A DNA stretch of 58,685 nucleotides from Oceanobacillus luteolus (GCF_023715655.1 NZ_JAMBON010000019.1:1-58685), one strand, 5' to 3'. Counted from the stretch's first letter, positions 25,563 through 34,294 are shown. A program made the numbers and translations. The notes: generated by a model not told the origin, from the letters alone.

Positions 25563-26480
25563 TTACGGAGTGAAACAAATTCTAGTCAACTCACTATAGT
25601 TTAAGCCTGTCGTTTCTTTCAGAAAGTGCAATTTAGACAGGTTGTTTTTGGATAAAGTAATCTGATAGCTTTTGGATTCCTTTCTAGTTGGGTTTATTAA
25701 TGGAAAATAATTAGAGTAAAACAAACCTTTTTTGTACATATTAACCCACTCATCAAGATTTTTTAGGAAAAAGTTAATCTCTCTTGTTGGATGTGTGAGA
25801 ATAATAGATGATGGCAAGTAAATGGTCGTTCTTCTTGGTTGAACATGAGTAGTATACTTATAGTATGGTACTATTTTTCTATGCATACTCTCATGGAGAT
25901 AAGGTGTTACAAGATAAAGGAAATAATATATTTGAAATTGGTTATAGAGAATAAGGCGATTTTGTTTATCTAGGCGGAACTGTAATTTATATTTTTTCTT
26001 TAACAAATCAGACAGCTGTATATTTTCGCAAGGAGTAAAACTATCGGTTGAAAGAATAATTTTTTGAGGTTTGTTATGATTCAGTTTTAAATGTCCATCA
26101 TCCATATACCACCAAGCAAGTGATTCTTTAGTGAACCACTCATTTAATAGTTTAAATGGAACTATTTTAGTGCCAGAAGGGTACCATTGTGATCTTAAAT
26201 AAGTAATGATACTTGAAGTTCTTGATTGAACATAATATGAGAAGCTGTAACCCTCTTTAAGTCTGGAATCTTTATAAGATTTATATTTCGGAGGATTTAA
26301 AGGTAAAGAATTATTCATTTGTTCATAGGAGTAGTTCGCCCAACTATAATCTCTAGAAGTATGTGTGAACTGAAAGCGTGGTTTTCTTCCTTTTTGAATT
26401 GTAATACACCCATCTCCAAGTAACTTCCCTATTATTTTTGCTTTAAAAGAAGTATTTGTAAGAAGCCAAGATTTCTCCAT
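25563..26480 (-). CDS. Free-standing LAGLIDADG homing endonuclease
   Basis: 305 residues with two LAGLIDADG-type helices: KIIGKLLGDGCI (Asp near 23) and ESLAWWYMDDGHL (Asp near 127-128), each followed by strand-rich halves. It fits the PF03161-like group of endonucleases found in introns and as free genes. The last 45 residues (SYQITLSKNNLSKLHFL, then GLNYSELTR) look like an added ribbon-helix-helix DNA-binding unit. It lies antisense and convergent to the flagellin genes, whose introns have no ORFs, so it may drive their mobility in trans. A GGGAGGGG ribosome site lies 10 bases before the ATG. Confidence 0.88.
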   Translation of the reverse strand: MEKSWLLTNTSFKAKIIGKLLGDGCITIQKGRKPRFQFTHTSRDYSWANYSYEQMNNSLPLNPPKYKSYKDSRLKEGYSFSYYVQSRTSSIITYLRSQWYPSGTKIVPFKLLNEWFTKESLAWWYMDDGHLKLNHNKPQKIILSTDSFTPCENIQLSDLLKKKYKLQFRLDKQNRLILYNQFQIYYFLYLVTPYLHESMHRKIVPYYKYTTHVQPRRTTIYLPSSIILTHPTREINFFLKNLDEWVNMYKKGLFYSNYFPLINPTRKESKSYQITLSKNNLSKLHFLKETTGLNYSELTRICFTP

Positions 26481-26895
26481 AGATAATCATCCCCTCCCTG
26501 AAAGGAACGTATGTTTGTGTTTATTTTATCAAATTACTTTTTATGTTACAACATTCAGAACCTGTTTAATTAGATTTGAAGATCGTTTGGCAAGGTAGGA
26601 TATTTTCTTCTATCTATTCACACTCTGCCTTCTATAAAAATAACAACTAAACCAACCAAACAAAACCCAATCTTTATCCATAGAAAAATAATAAAAGCTG
26701 GAACATGAAATCAATCAGTTCCAGCTTTATGCCATATAACATATCGTTCCAAATCAGTACCCAAATTCTTTCCTTATTTGGATCTCCTGATAGCTCCTTC
26801 AATATGCTCTTCTCTGAATAGAAGGACTGTATTTACAAATAATCTTAATAATAGCTGTCAACAAAATTTAGAACGATACATATCCTCTTCAATTC
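26481..26895. other. Intergenic region between endonuclease and DUF819 genes
   Basis: 415 bases without a gene. It contains the endonuclease promoter and leader at the left, and the terminator of the minus-strand DUF819 transcript at 26694-26728. The rest is AT-rich sequence without visible structure. Confidence 0.5.
26694..26728 (-). terminator. Terminator hairpin of the DUF819 operon
   Basis: AAAGCTGGAAC and GTTCCAGCTTT form an 11-bp stem. Read on the minus strand it is followed by TTATTATTTTT. Confidence 0.75.
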
Positions 26896-28113
26896 TTAAA
26901 AATTACTAAACCAAATCCCAATCGCCGATCCCGCATAGTTTCCAATAATATAACCAAGCGTCCCAACAATTAATATCGGTCCGACTAGTTTCATCCATCC
27001 ACGAGAAATCGCCATCGCAGCGGCTGTCGTTGGTCCACCGATATTTGCGTTACTTGCAAGGATGATTTCCTCAAGTGAAAACTTAAAGGCTTTCCCAAGT
27101 GTAAAGGAGACAAGCATATTAATGAATACCATAATTGCTACAAACACTAGAATAAGTGGAGCGTTTTGCAGAATTAATGGTAAAGATGCCGGTACCCCAA
27201 TGACAACAAAGAATATATAGATCAAATAAGTTCCAATTTCTTGTGCTCCATTGATGTTTTCGAACAAACGCGGGAAAAATGAGACGGAAAGTAAAGTTAA
27301 TGTTGTAAGCATTAAGTAATTGTCACCGAAGATCCCATTTAACACGTTATAAAAGACATTGACATTTTCACCGGATGGAATGAGTCCATCAAAGAATTCT
27401 GCTAGCGTAAAGGAGATTGCTACGATAGCAAATGCAGTTCCTACAGCAAGGCCGATATCTTTTAATGAAATCTCTTTTCTGCCCCAATAAGAAGACGCCA
27501 GGTTCTCGTCTTTGTTTGTATTGCTTTCCAGCTCGTCAATATATGGCGTTCTGAACTTTCTCCTAAAGAAGTTAAGGGTAGGTATTAAAATAAGTACAAG
27601 GAAGTAAATGGCCATAAGCAGGTTATCTGCTACAACTGTAGAAGAAACCGTTTCTCCTGGGACTTCAAACTTTGCTGCCATCGCTGCAAAGTTTACACCG
27701 CCTCCGATATAGGAACCTGTCATCATCGCACTGATCATATAAAGTCCTGGAATGACATCCTTAAGTAGGAAGAATGCAATAATTACTCCAGCAACCGTTC
27801 CAATCGAGCTTAATAGGAAAATGATCAATAATCTTCCACTTTCATTCCATATTTTAAAAATATTAGATTGGAATAAAAGAAGTGGAATCGCTAGTGGTAC
27901 AACATAAGTCCAAACCGTATCATAAACGGGTGATTCCGTTGGGATGATATTGAAGTTGGCAAGTAACATTGCACCAACAAGGGCGATGATTGCTCCTGAA
28001 AGTTTGGATGCCCAATCGTACTTTTGTTCCAAGTAAATACTTACTGCTGCCCAACCTGCTAAAAATGCCCATAAAATCCAGGTATCGTCTGGTTGAATAA
28101 TTGAATATAGCAA
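26896..28113 (-). CDS. DUF819-family membrane protein (YjcL-like)
   Basis: 405 residues with about ten hydrophobic segments. GSYIGGGVNFAAMA and NIGGPTTAAAMA in two symmetric halves are the family signatures and point to an inverted-repeat transporter fold. Members are putative transporters of unproven substrate. Upstream on the same strand are a regulator and a D-Ala-D-Ala dipeptidase, so uptake or export of cell-wall-derived D-amino acids or dipeptides is an attractive guess. A cre-like site lies 37 bases before the start, so this gene may also have its own catabolite-controlled promoter. Confidence 0.88.
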   Translation of the reverse strand: MLYSIIQPDDTWILWAFLAGWAAVSIYLEQKYDWASKLSGAIIALVGAMLLANFNIIPTESPVYDTVWTYVVPLAIPLLLFQSNIFKIWNESGRLLIIFLLSSIGTVAGVIIAFFLLKDVIPGLYMISAMMTGSYIGGGVNFAAMAAKFEVPGETVSSTVVADNLLMAIYFLVLILIPTLNFFRRKFRTPYIDELESNTNKDENLASSYWGRKEISLKDIGLAVGTAFAIVAISFTLAEFFDGLIPSGENVNVFYNVLNGIFGDNYLMLTTLTLLSVSFFPRLFENINGAQEIGTYLIYIFFVVIGVPASLPLILQNAPLILVFVAIMVFINMLVSFTLGKAFKFSLEEIILASNANIGGPTTAAAMAISRGWMKLVGPILIVGTLGYIIGNYAGSAIGIWFSNF

Positions 28114-28149
28114 AATAGTTTCTCCCTTTCTATTTTTTATTTAAGAATC

Positions 28150-28163
28150 AGTAACCGCTTTCA
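28150..28163 (-). promoter_or_regulatory. cre-like site upstream of the DUF819 gene
   Basis: AGTAACCGCTTTCA matches the cre consensus at 13 of 14 positions. It lies in the 53-base gap between the regulator stop and the transporter start. Confidence 0.55.
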
Positions 28164-28166
28164 AAA

Positions 28167-29525
28167 TTATTGCGAAATTTGTTCGTTACTCACTGCTCGA
28201 TGTAGTCGAGCAAGAGAATAAATCTGACGTGGTCTGCCTCTAGCTATCGGTTGTTCCTCCCCGGTAACTTCTGCTAAATCAGCCTGTTCCAATTTGTGCA
28301 GTATCCTCCGTGCACTTCTAATCGATATCCCTAAACCAGTCGCTAAATCTGTACTTGTGAAGGACTCTCCATTGCTATTGGAAAAAGATAGAATCCGATT
28401 AATTGTCGAACCGCTTAAATTAGCTTGTTTTGATATCGCGATAAGTTGTGGTTGGTTATTTCGTGTTGAATAGCTTAAAGGATTGTCTCCACCTATTGGT
28501 CCATGCACAATACCATCAATATCCCTGACGTAAAATGCCAGTTTGTCCTTTGGTGATTTTGCCAATGCTTCTCGGGCATAAATTTCTGCCTCATTCGTTG
28601 TTTGACCAATGCCAATTCCCATTCGAGGTATGATTTCCGTTTTCCGGTAAATTTCCTTAAGCAACTTCATTTCATTGGAAGAATGATTTTTTTCGAATTG
28701 AAGGGCGCCTCGAGTTGTAATGAATTTCAGTTCCTGCTTATGATCCGTCCATTTAATGATTGCTTGTAATTTCTCTCCATAGTTGATCATGATATTTTTT
28801 AAATCCAATATTTTTCTTTGAAACTGATACTCTGTCATTTTTACGAATTTCTCTGTATGATTCCATTGAATAATGCCTGTCGCAACTTGAGATTGAAGAT
28901 GGCGTAGGTTAATTCTTTCCATCAATACTTTATCCAAAGCAGTCCGGATCGATGTTCGGGTAGGGATAATCCGAGATGCCGGGACCCCTAGCTCCTTTAA
29001 TCTTTCATAGACAGAACCTACACAGGTGATCGCAATGTCCGTCTGTTTGCTCTGCCAAAGCTCATAATGAAATTCTACTATTCTATCAATATCTTGGAGT
29101 AAGCTGCCTTCATAGTAAAATAGCTTTTGATACTGTATGTCTAGCTCATCGAAGCATTCCTCGATTTCGAACTTTTGAAGATTATCAATGCTTAAATTGA
29201 GATTCCCGCTTAGTAGATCCGCTTTTGATTCACGAATCAATTGAAATAGAACCCGATATAACGCAGTTCCTTTAAATTCAATATAGACCATTCGCTTCTT
29301 AAGATTTAATTGTTCTTTTGTAATAGCATAGGGAAGGGAGCCGGCGAAAAAAAGCACATCATAGTTCTGTTCATGCTTCTTTACGATGCTTGCTACGTCA
29401 TCTTCCAAGCTATACGTTACATAGTCCATGTCTATTTCTTGATAATCCTTGGCTGTAGATACGATCAAATTCTCCAAATCAGCGGGTCCAATAGCAAGCA
29501 CAGAAATTTGCAAGTTAATGTTCAC
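28167..29525 (-). CDS. Transcriptional regulator with an unassigned sensor and C-terminal HTH
   Basis: 452 residues. The N-terminal 200 residues look like a Rossmann-type ligand sensor (ISVLAIGPADLENLIV, VLFFAGSLPYAIT, DIAITCVGSVYERL). A middle region at 210-370 has GIGIGQTTNEAEIYAREAL and resembles degenerate cyclase-type domains. The end is a winged helix (SFTSTDLATGLGISIRSARR) with an RGRPRQIYSL wing. It sits between the dipeptidase and DUF819 genes, four bases after the dipeptidase stop, and most likely controls them. The GTG start overlaps its AAGGGG site; a TTG at 29513 is an alternative. Confidence 0.75.
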   Translation of the reverse strand: MNINLQISVLAIGPADLENLIVSTAKDYQEIDMDYVTYSLEDDVASIVKKHEQNYDVLFFAGSLPYAITKEQLNLKKRMVYIEFKGTALYRVLFQLIRESKADLLSGNLNLSIDNLQKFEIEECFDELDIQYQKLFYYEGSLLQDIDRIVEFHYELWQSKQTDIAITCVGSVYERLKELGVPASRIIPTRTSIRTALDKVLMERINLRHLQSQVATGIIQWNHTEKFVKMTEYQFQRKILDLKNIMINYGEKLQAIIKWTDHKQELKFITTRGALQFEKNHSSNEMKLLKEIYRKTEIIPRMGIGIGQTTNEAEIYAREALAKSPKDKLAFYVRDIDGIVHGPIGGDNPLSYSTRNNQPQLIAISKQANLSGSTINRILSFSNSNGESFTSTDLATGLGISIRSARRILHKLEQADLAEVTGEEQPIARGRPRQIYSLARLHRAVSNEQISQ

Positions 29526-29528
29526 CCC

Positions 29529-30200
29529 TTAAGCTTGTTCAATCGAATGGATTCCACCATAGAAAGCGATATTTCCTGTTCGCGCAGCCCAATTTTGGTT
29601 CCCGTAATCAAAATGCCACCATTCTTCTTCGTAGTTCGTAAACCCGGCGTTTTCCATGATTTCTTTTAATAGAGCTCTGTTATTTCGATACAGGATTTCA
29701 CTATTTGTAGGGTTCTTTAATTTTTCGTATGTGTCTGTTTTGGAAGCTTCTGAGAAGTCGTCAAAGTCTGTTCCCATTGGGAGCAAACCACTATCTGTAG
29801 CAATCGTCAAATCGACAGCACCACCAGTTAAATGATTTGATGGTCTATTAGGATTTTTAGATGGTTTGTTCACATACTTATTAAGCGTTTCCAATAAAAG
29901 GTTTCCTGACAGTCCCTTTTCTTCAAGTTTCATTTTGAAATCATGGTATAGTGCGGACTGGACTTCAAACGGTCGCCAAGCGTCGAATATATGAAAGAAG
30001 AATCCCTCTGGCAGATTTTCCGCTGCTTGTAAAAGGCGTTCAGCTGCACTTTCCCTCAGGTAACATTCTTGAATGGCCCCTGGAATTTTCTGCAAGTAAT
30101 AATAAGGTTGTACTACTATTTTTGGAGATAGTCTGGAAAGTGGTACAAGACTCTCTCCATTTTCCTTAATAGGAATTTCCTCTTTTCTTACGGTAGTGAT
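29529..30200 (-). CDS. VanX-type D-alanyl-D-alanine dipeptidase with a non-AUG start
   Basis: About 223 residues of the zinc dipeptidase family M15D. Zinc ligands are seen in SNHLTGGAVDLT (His, Asp) and EEEWWHFDYGN (catalytic Glu, His), and the conserved Arg in IFDAWRPFEVQ. Family-like sequence extends upstream (KEEIPIKENGE, then KIVVQPYYYLQ) past an internal TTG at 30095 that has no ribosome site. The only good site, AAAGGAG at 30214-30208, lies seven bases before an ATC codon at 30200, which a single change would make ATG. The enzyme hydrolyses D-Ala-D-Ala. There are no vanH/vanA genes, so a catabolic role is more likely than glycopeptide resistance. Confidence 0.8.
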   Translation of the reverse strand: MTTVRKEEIPIKENGESLVPLSRLSPKIVVQPYYYLQKIPGAIQECYLRESAAERLLQAAENLPEGFFFHIFDAWRPFEVQSALYHDFKMKLEEKGLSGNLLLETLNKYVNKPSKNPNRPSNHLTGGAVDLTIATDSGLLPMGTDFDDFSEASKTDTYEKLKNPTNSEILYRNNRALLKEIMENAGFTNYEEEWWHFDYGNQNWAARTGNIAFYGGIHSIEQA

Positions 30201-30446
30201 TAGTATTCTCCTTTCATGCTGTAGTTTTGATTTGTGTAGTGAGAGATTTATCTAGATGTATAAATCACTCCTTGTCCACTAAATATAATATTTTGACTAT
30301 TTTTTATTCTAGTCCAACTGCTATTTAGTGTCAATGGCCGTTAATAGTCCTTAAATAAGGTGATATATAACTATAGGAAGACAGTACCGAATAATCTAAC
30401 TTGCCAAGAGAATAATATAAATGAGAAATTTTTTAGGAGGGAATAT

Positions 30447-30593
30447 ATGCCACAAAATCAACAATCTAGAAGGAGCTCAAACGCTATGAGTTCTGGCACA
30501 GACCCAAACAAAGTAAAACAAGAAATACAGAAAGATGTAAAGCGAGGACAAGGTGCGATGACTTCGAGAGAGGCAGGAGCAATGCGGGATTAA
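30447..30593 (+). CDS. Small hydrophilic protein, 48 residues
   Basis: A strong AGGAGG site lies seven bases before the ATG. The product is Gln, Ser, Lys and Arg rich, with SSGTDPNKVKQEI and GAMTSREAGAMRD, and lacks a membrane segment. Its composition recalls small acid-soluble spore proteins (the SSGTD stretch), but the match is too short to call. A hairpin 40 bases downstream probably ends its transcript. Confidence 0.6.
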   Translation: MPQNQQSRRSSNAMSSGTDPNKVKQEIQKDVKRGQGAMTSREAGAMRD

Positions 30594-30631
30594 AGAGTCT
30601 ATGAGAAAAGTATGTTTCACTAAAAGAACAA

Positions 30632-30686
30632 ATGGAGTGACAACTTGTACCACTTCCTATATTAACTCATGCAGTTATCACTCCAT
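30632..30686. terminator. Imperfect hairpin after the small protein gene
   Basis: ATGGAGTGACAACT and AGTTATCACTCCAT pair at 13 of 14 positions around a 27-base loop, with TTTTATCTC soon after. Confidence 0.55.
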
Positions 30687-30751
30687 GAACTTTTATCTCA
30701 TTTTTAAAATAGATGTTGTGCTTTCCTTTTAATTAGATAGAAAAACTATAT

Positions 30752-31024
30752 CTAATGCCCAGTCTGCCAAGGCCTCGCCGCACCAGCTGCTCTCTTCCTC
30801 GGCTTCACCGGCATATCCTCTTTCTTCACCAGTTTCGGCTCCATCCCACTTTCAATCGTCTGCTTTAATTTCCCATCCATCCGATATACAGTAGGCGGAG
30901 TAAAAACTCGTTTCGCTATATTAGAGCATGTTGGACATTCTTCTTCCAGTTTATTTCTTTTACTGCTTCTATGCCAGACTGTGAATTCTCCACAATCCTG
31001 GCACCTAAAAGAATAATACGGCAT
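30752..31024 (-). CDS. fmdB: FmdB-type zinc-ribbon protein
   Basis: 90 residues. It starts MPYYSFRCQDCGEF and has a second pair CPTCSN, the four-cysteine ribbon of the FmdB family, often found as a regulator next to amidase genes. The C-terminus is basic (KPRKRAAGAARPWQ). It lies 12 bases downstream of the FmdA-like gene on the same strand, reproducing the fmdA-fmdB arrangement of formamide-using bacteria. Its biochemical role is not established. Confidence 0.85.
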   Translation of the reverse strand: MPYYSFRCQDCGEFTVWHRSSKRNKLEEECPTCSNIAKRVFTPPTVYRMDGKLKQTIESGMEPKLVKKEDMPVKPRKRAAGAARPWQTGH

Positions 31025-31036
31025 ATGATCACTCCA

Positions 31037-32209
31037 TTATTTTGGTAGAATGTCTTTTGTGAAAATGGCTTTTGGAATACCGATTGTTGCGCATGTATTC
31101 GGAATGTCAACGACACCTGCTAAATGTCCTTGTACTGGAGCGGTGGAGAGTAGCATATAAGCTTGTTCACCAGTAAAGCCTTGTGTTTTCAAGTACTCAA
31201 TCGCGTTCAAACAAGCATTTTTGAAGGCAATATTTGCATCCAGGTAGGTCTGCTTACCTGACTGATCTACCGATACACCTTGGAATACAAGATATTCATT
31301 ATAGTTTGGATTTACTGGTCCTGGTTGATAGGCTGGGTTCTTTTTAATTTGATATTTTTCCATGCCGCCTTTAATAACATCGACCTTCAATTCTATCCAC
31401 CCAGACATTTCAATTCCACCACAGAAGGTGATTTCTCCATCTCCTTGGGAGAAATGCAAGTCCCCTACAGATAGCTTGGCTCCGTCTACAAAAACAGGGA
31501 AATATACTCGTGAACCTTTGGATAGATCCTTGATGTCACAGTTTCCACCATTCTCTCGTGGAGGTACAGTTCGGGCACCCTCTCTTGCTACACGGTCGAA
31601 GTCAGCCCCCTTCAGGCCGCCTAAAACACCATTTTCTGGATTCGGTGGATTAGCAAGTGGCGGAACACGTTCTGGGTCTGTTGCTATTAATTCGCGTTCC
31701 CGTTTGTTCCATTCGTCGAGTAATTCCTGTGAAGGAGCAACCCCCATCAATCCTGGGTGAATTAATCCTGCAAAGCGGACATTCGGCACATGTCTTGACG
31801 TGGTAAAGATTCCATCAAAGTCCCAGATCGATTTTGCAGCTTCTGGAAACTGGTCAACTAAGAAACTTCCGCCGTTTTCTTTGGCAAATATCCCGTTAAA
31901 GCCCCAAGGCTGCTCATCGAAAATCCCGATATCAAGAATATCGACGACGAGTAAGTCTCCAGGTTCTGCACCATTTACGTGTACAGGTCCACTAAGGACA
32001 TGAACCCTGTCTAAATTTACATGGCGGATATCCGATGGGTCATCATTGTTTTTAACTTGTCCATCGGTCCATTCCAAACACTCCATCTTAAATGACTCCC
32101 CAGGATTTACCGAAAAGGCAGCTGGAATATCCGGATGCCAACGGTTATGCCCTGGTACTTCTTGCTGATCCATCGTCTTGTTTAAATCTACTTTAAACAT
32201 TGTCTTCAT
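31037..32209 (-). CDS. fmdA: Formamidase/acetamidase (FmdA family)
   Basis: About 390 residues. Family segments are clear: HNRWHPDIPAAFSVNPGESF, GPVHVNGAEPGDLLVVDILD, HPGLMGVAPSQE, GGNCDIKDLSKGSRVYFPVF and FSQGDGEITFCGGIEM. The enzyme releases ammonia from formamide or other short amides in the cytoplasm. The ATG at 32209 is about ten bases after a GGGGGGG site. The FmdB gene follows closely. A nitrogen-scavenging role is likely; no transporter is encoded beside it. Confidence 0.93.
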   Translation of the reverse strand: MKTMFKVDLNKTMDQQEVPGHNRWHPDIPAAFSVNPGESFKMECLEWTDGQVKNNDDPSDIRHVNLDRVHVLSGPVHVNGAEPGDLLVVDILDIGIFDEQPWGFNGIFAKENGGSFLVDQFPEAAKSIWDFDGIFTTSRHVPNVRFAGLIHPGLMGVAPSQELLDEWNKRERELIATDPERVPPLANPPNPENGVLGGLKGADFDRVAREGARTVPPRENGGNCDIKDLSKGSRVYFPVFVDGAKLSVGDLHFSQGDGEITFCGGIEMSGWIELKVDVIKGGMEKYQIKKNPAYQPGPVNPNYNEYLVFQGVSVDQSGKQTYLDANIAFKNACLNAIEYLKTQGFTGEQAYMLLSTAPVQGHLAGVVDIPNTCATIGIPKAIFTKDILPK

Positions 32210-32422
32210 AAAAACCATTCCCCCCCCTTTTAAATTGTACAGGCACATCAGTACTACTCTATTCAACATATTAGAAAAAATGCCTATATGACGGGGATTG
32301 TCCAAAATGTTAAATGAATGGACCTCCAACGGATGGATTGTGGTGCATGTACAAAATAGATTACAATAAACATATCTATTATTCTCTGTCTACTAAGTTG
32401 GAAAATAAGAGGAGTGGAACTT

Positions 32423-33379
32423 ATGACTAAAATGATCCACCTTACTCAGCTTGAACGGGATGAGCTTTCAAAGAACCTGGATGAAAAACAGAAGCAATTC
32501 ATCGATGAGTATTTGATACGTGGTAGAAAAACTGTTTTTGCAAATGTCTTGGCAAAAGGGAAAGCTGGAGGCGTGGAAGAAATAGAGATTGAAAAAGTAG
32601 CCAATCAGTGGGAATTGCAGGATTTTATCGATGCTGGTCCAGGTTGGCGGAAGAATCCTAAGCTGTTTTGTGAATGTGGTCGTGCGCTAAGGTATCAATA
32701 TATTGTTCTAAACAAGGAAACGAAGGAGCTTAAAAAGTTCGGAATCAATCATTTTGAGGAGCATGTAGGAATTCCACCGCAGCTAGTGAAAGAAATAATT
32801 AAAGGGATAGAAGTAATTGATTACGAGCGGGATGAGATTCTTGTAAAAATTAATCAAAATTGGAATTTGATAGGTGAAGGCATCGCCATACCGGAAGAAT
32901 TGGATATCCCGAAAGATATCGAGCAGCATTTAGAATATAGTGTGCCTTTACTTGATCGGCAGATTACACGGTTAAAAACGATCATCACAGAATATAACAA
33001 AATGAAAGAGAGCGAACGGTTGAAAAGAAATCTAGCAGAACAACAATCCCAAAAAGAGAGAAAGAAGCAACATCTTGCACAACTTAGAGAAGACTTGCTC
33101 CAACAGGGTCGTTTCCAGTTTGATTTAGAATTGGATCCAGCATTGCAAGCGGGAATCTTGATTTATTTAGAAGATCTAAATAGAACTCAGTTTTTGGCTA
33201 GTGAAGTATGTCAGTACTTGATAGATTATCATGGGGCTTCGAACGAAAAGTATTCAAGTGGAACGTTTAAGATTTTTCCACAAGTATGTCTCTTCTTAGA
33301 AAATCTTACAAAAAACGGAGAGATTGTTTTTTTGGGGAGGAAGAGGGGAATTGATCGGCTCTATCAAATTAGTGGGTAG
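32423..33379 (+). CDS. DUF3895-like protein
   Basis: About 318 residues with no membrane segment. An N-terminal helix region QFIDEYLIRGRKTVFANVL is followed by a Cys-containing piece FCECGRALRYQYI that may bind metal or nucleic acid, a coiled coil around residues 200-230 and a C-terminal winged-helix-like part (LTKNGEIVFLGRKRGIDRLYQI). I recall similar proteins annotated DUF3895 in Bacillus, but no function is known. The ATG at 32423 follows AGAGGAG by nine bases. Confidence 0.65.
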   Translation: MTKMIHLTQLERDELSKNLDEKQKQFIDEYLIRGRKTVFANVLAKGKAGGVEEIEIEKVANQWELQDFIDAGPGWRKNPKLFCECGRALRYQYIVLNKETKELKKFGINHFEEHVGIPPQLVKEIIKGIEVIDYERDEILVKINQNWNLIGEGIAIPEELDIPKDIEQHLEYSVPLLDRQITRLKTIITEYNKMKESERLKRNLAEQQSQKERKKQHLAQLREDLLQQGRFQFDLELDPALQAGILIYLEDLNRTQFLASEVCQYLIDYHGASNEKYSSGTFKIFPQVCLFLENLTKNGEIVFLGRKRGIDRLYQISG

Positions 33380-33447
33380 CCGATGTTTAATTCTTACTAG
33401 TGCGGGCAAAGAAAATAACACAAGATAAATGAAAGAAGGCTCCATCC

Positions 33448-34089
33448 ATGTCCCAATCTTATCTACAAATTTATGAAAAACTATACAACCACTACGGTCC
33501 CCAAAACTGGTGGCCTGCAGAGACTTCTTTTGAAATGATGATCGGTTCCATCCTCGTTCAAAATACGAATTGGAGAAATGTCGAAAAAGCCTTCGAACGT
33601 TTAAGGCCACACTTAGAACCGGAAAAAATCGATAAGCTGTCGATGGAAGAGCTCGCACAGCTTATTCGGTCGAGCGGATTTTATACAGTTAAAGCCAAAC
33701 GGATAAAGGCATTCATATCATGGTTCAAACAATATGATTATGATATTGCTGTAATAAAGACAATGACGAAGGAAAAACTGCGGCAAGAATTATTACAGAT
33801 TCATGGGATTGGCAGGGAGACAGCTGATGTTATGCTCGTTTATGCATTTGATAAACCCATCTTCGTAGTAGACGCCTATGCAAGGCGAATTTTTTATCGC
33901 CTCGGATATGATATGCCGTCAAGTTATGATGGAGTTAGAGAGTTGGTTGAAATGGAGTTGCCGTCAGATGTAACTCTATATAATGAATACCATGCATTAC
34001 TTGTACAACATGCAAAAAGAACGTGCCGGGTGAAGCCGATTTGTGAAGCTTGTCCTTTACTTGATATATGTGAACAAAGAATAGAATGA
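33448..34089 (+). CDS. Endonuclease III-like HhH-GPD DNA glycosylase with Fe-S cluster
   Basis: 213 residues. The helix-hairpin-helix motif is LQIHGIGRETADVML, followed by the catalytic Asp in VVDAYARRI. A C-terminal [4Fe-4S] motif C-x6-C-x2-C-x5-C is present (CRVKPICEACPLLDIC). The Lys that endonuclease III uses for bifunctional lyase chemistry (GRKTA) is replaced by Glu (GRETA). It therefore belongs to the monofunctional MagIII-like/related group that probably removes alkylated bases. It is transcribed alone with its own terminator. Confidence 0.88.
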   Translation: MSQSYLQIYEKLYNHYGPQNWWPAETSFEMMIGSILVQNTNWRNVEKAFERLRPHLEPEKIDKLSMEELAQLIRSSGFYTVKAKRIKAFISWFKQYDYDIAVIKTMTKEKLRQELLQIHGIGRETADVMLVYAFDKPIFVVDAYARRIFYRLGYDMPSSYDGVRELVEMELPSDVTLYNEYHALLVQHAKRTCRVKPICEACPLLDICEQRIE

Positions 34090-34128
34090 AATTCATACTA
34101 TGTTTGTATTCTAACCAACCATAGAAAG

Positions 34129-34164
34129 CCAGGGAAAGATGTACTTTTTCTCTGGTCTTTTTTG
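34129..34164 (+). terminator. Terminator of the glycosylase gene
   Basis: CCAGGGAAA pairs with TTTCTCTGG (one G-T pair), followed by a long T run. Confidence 0.85.
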
Positions 34165-34257
34165 TTGCAAAAGTTGCTTAGGAATCTGCTTTGAAAAAGA
34201 TTTTTCACTAAATTATGAACATTTTTCGACAAAAAGTATTGATAAATTATTGTAATA

Positions 34258-34276
34258 TTGTATACTTGTAATACAA
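34258..34276 (+). promoter_or_regulatory. Inverted repeat in the TRAP promoter, possible GntR/FadR operator
   Basis: TTGTAT and ATACAA flank a 7-base centre, within three near-direct copies of TTGTAATA. GntR/FadR-family operators commonly contain GTAnnAC-like halves, and two such regulators are encoded downstream. Confidence 0.45.
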
Positions 34277-34280
34277 ATTA

Positions 34281-34294
34281 ATAAAACGCTTACA
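34281..34294 (+). promoter_or_regulatory. cre-like site before the TRAP operon
   Basis: ATAAAACGCTTACA matches 12 of 14 cre positions and lies about 20 bases before the first start codon, where CcpA would block transcription. Confidence 0.45.

Noticed and set aside
29529-30095. Glycopeptide resistance locus
   Set aside because: Only a VanX-type dipeptidase is present; no VanH, VanA/B ligase or VanRS genes lie beside it.
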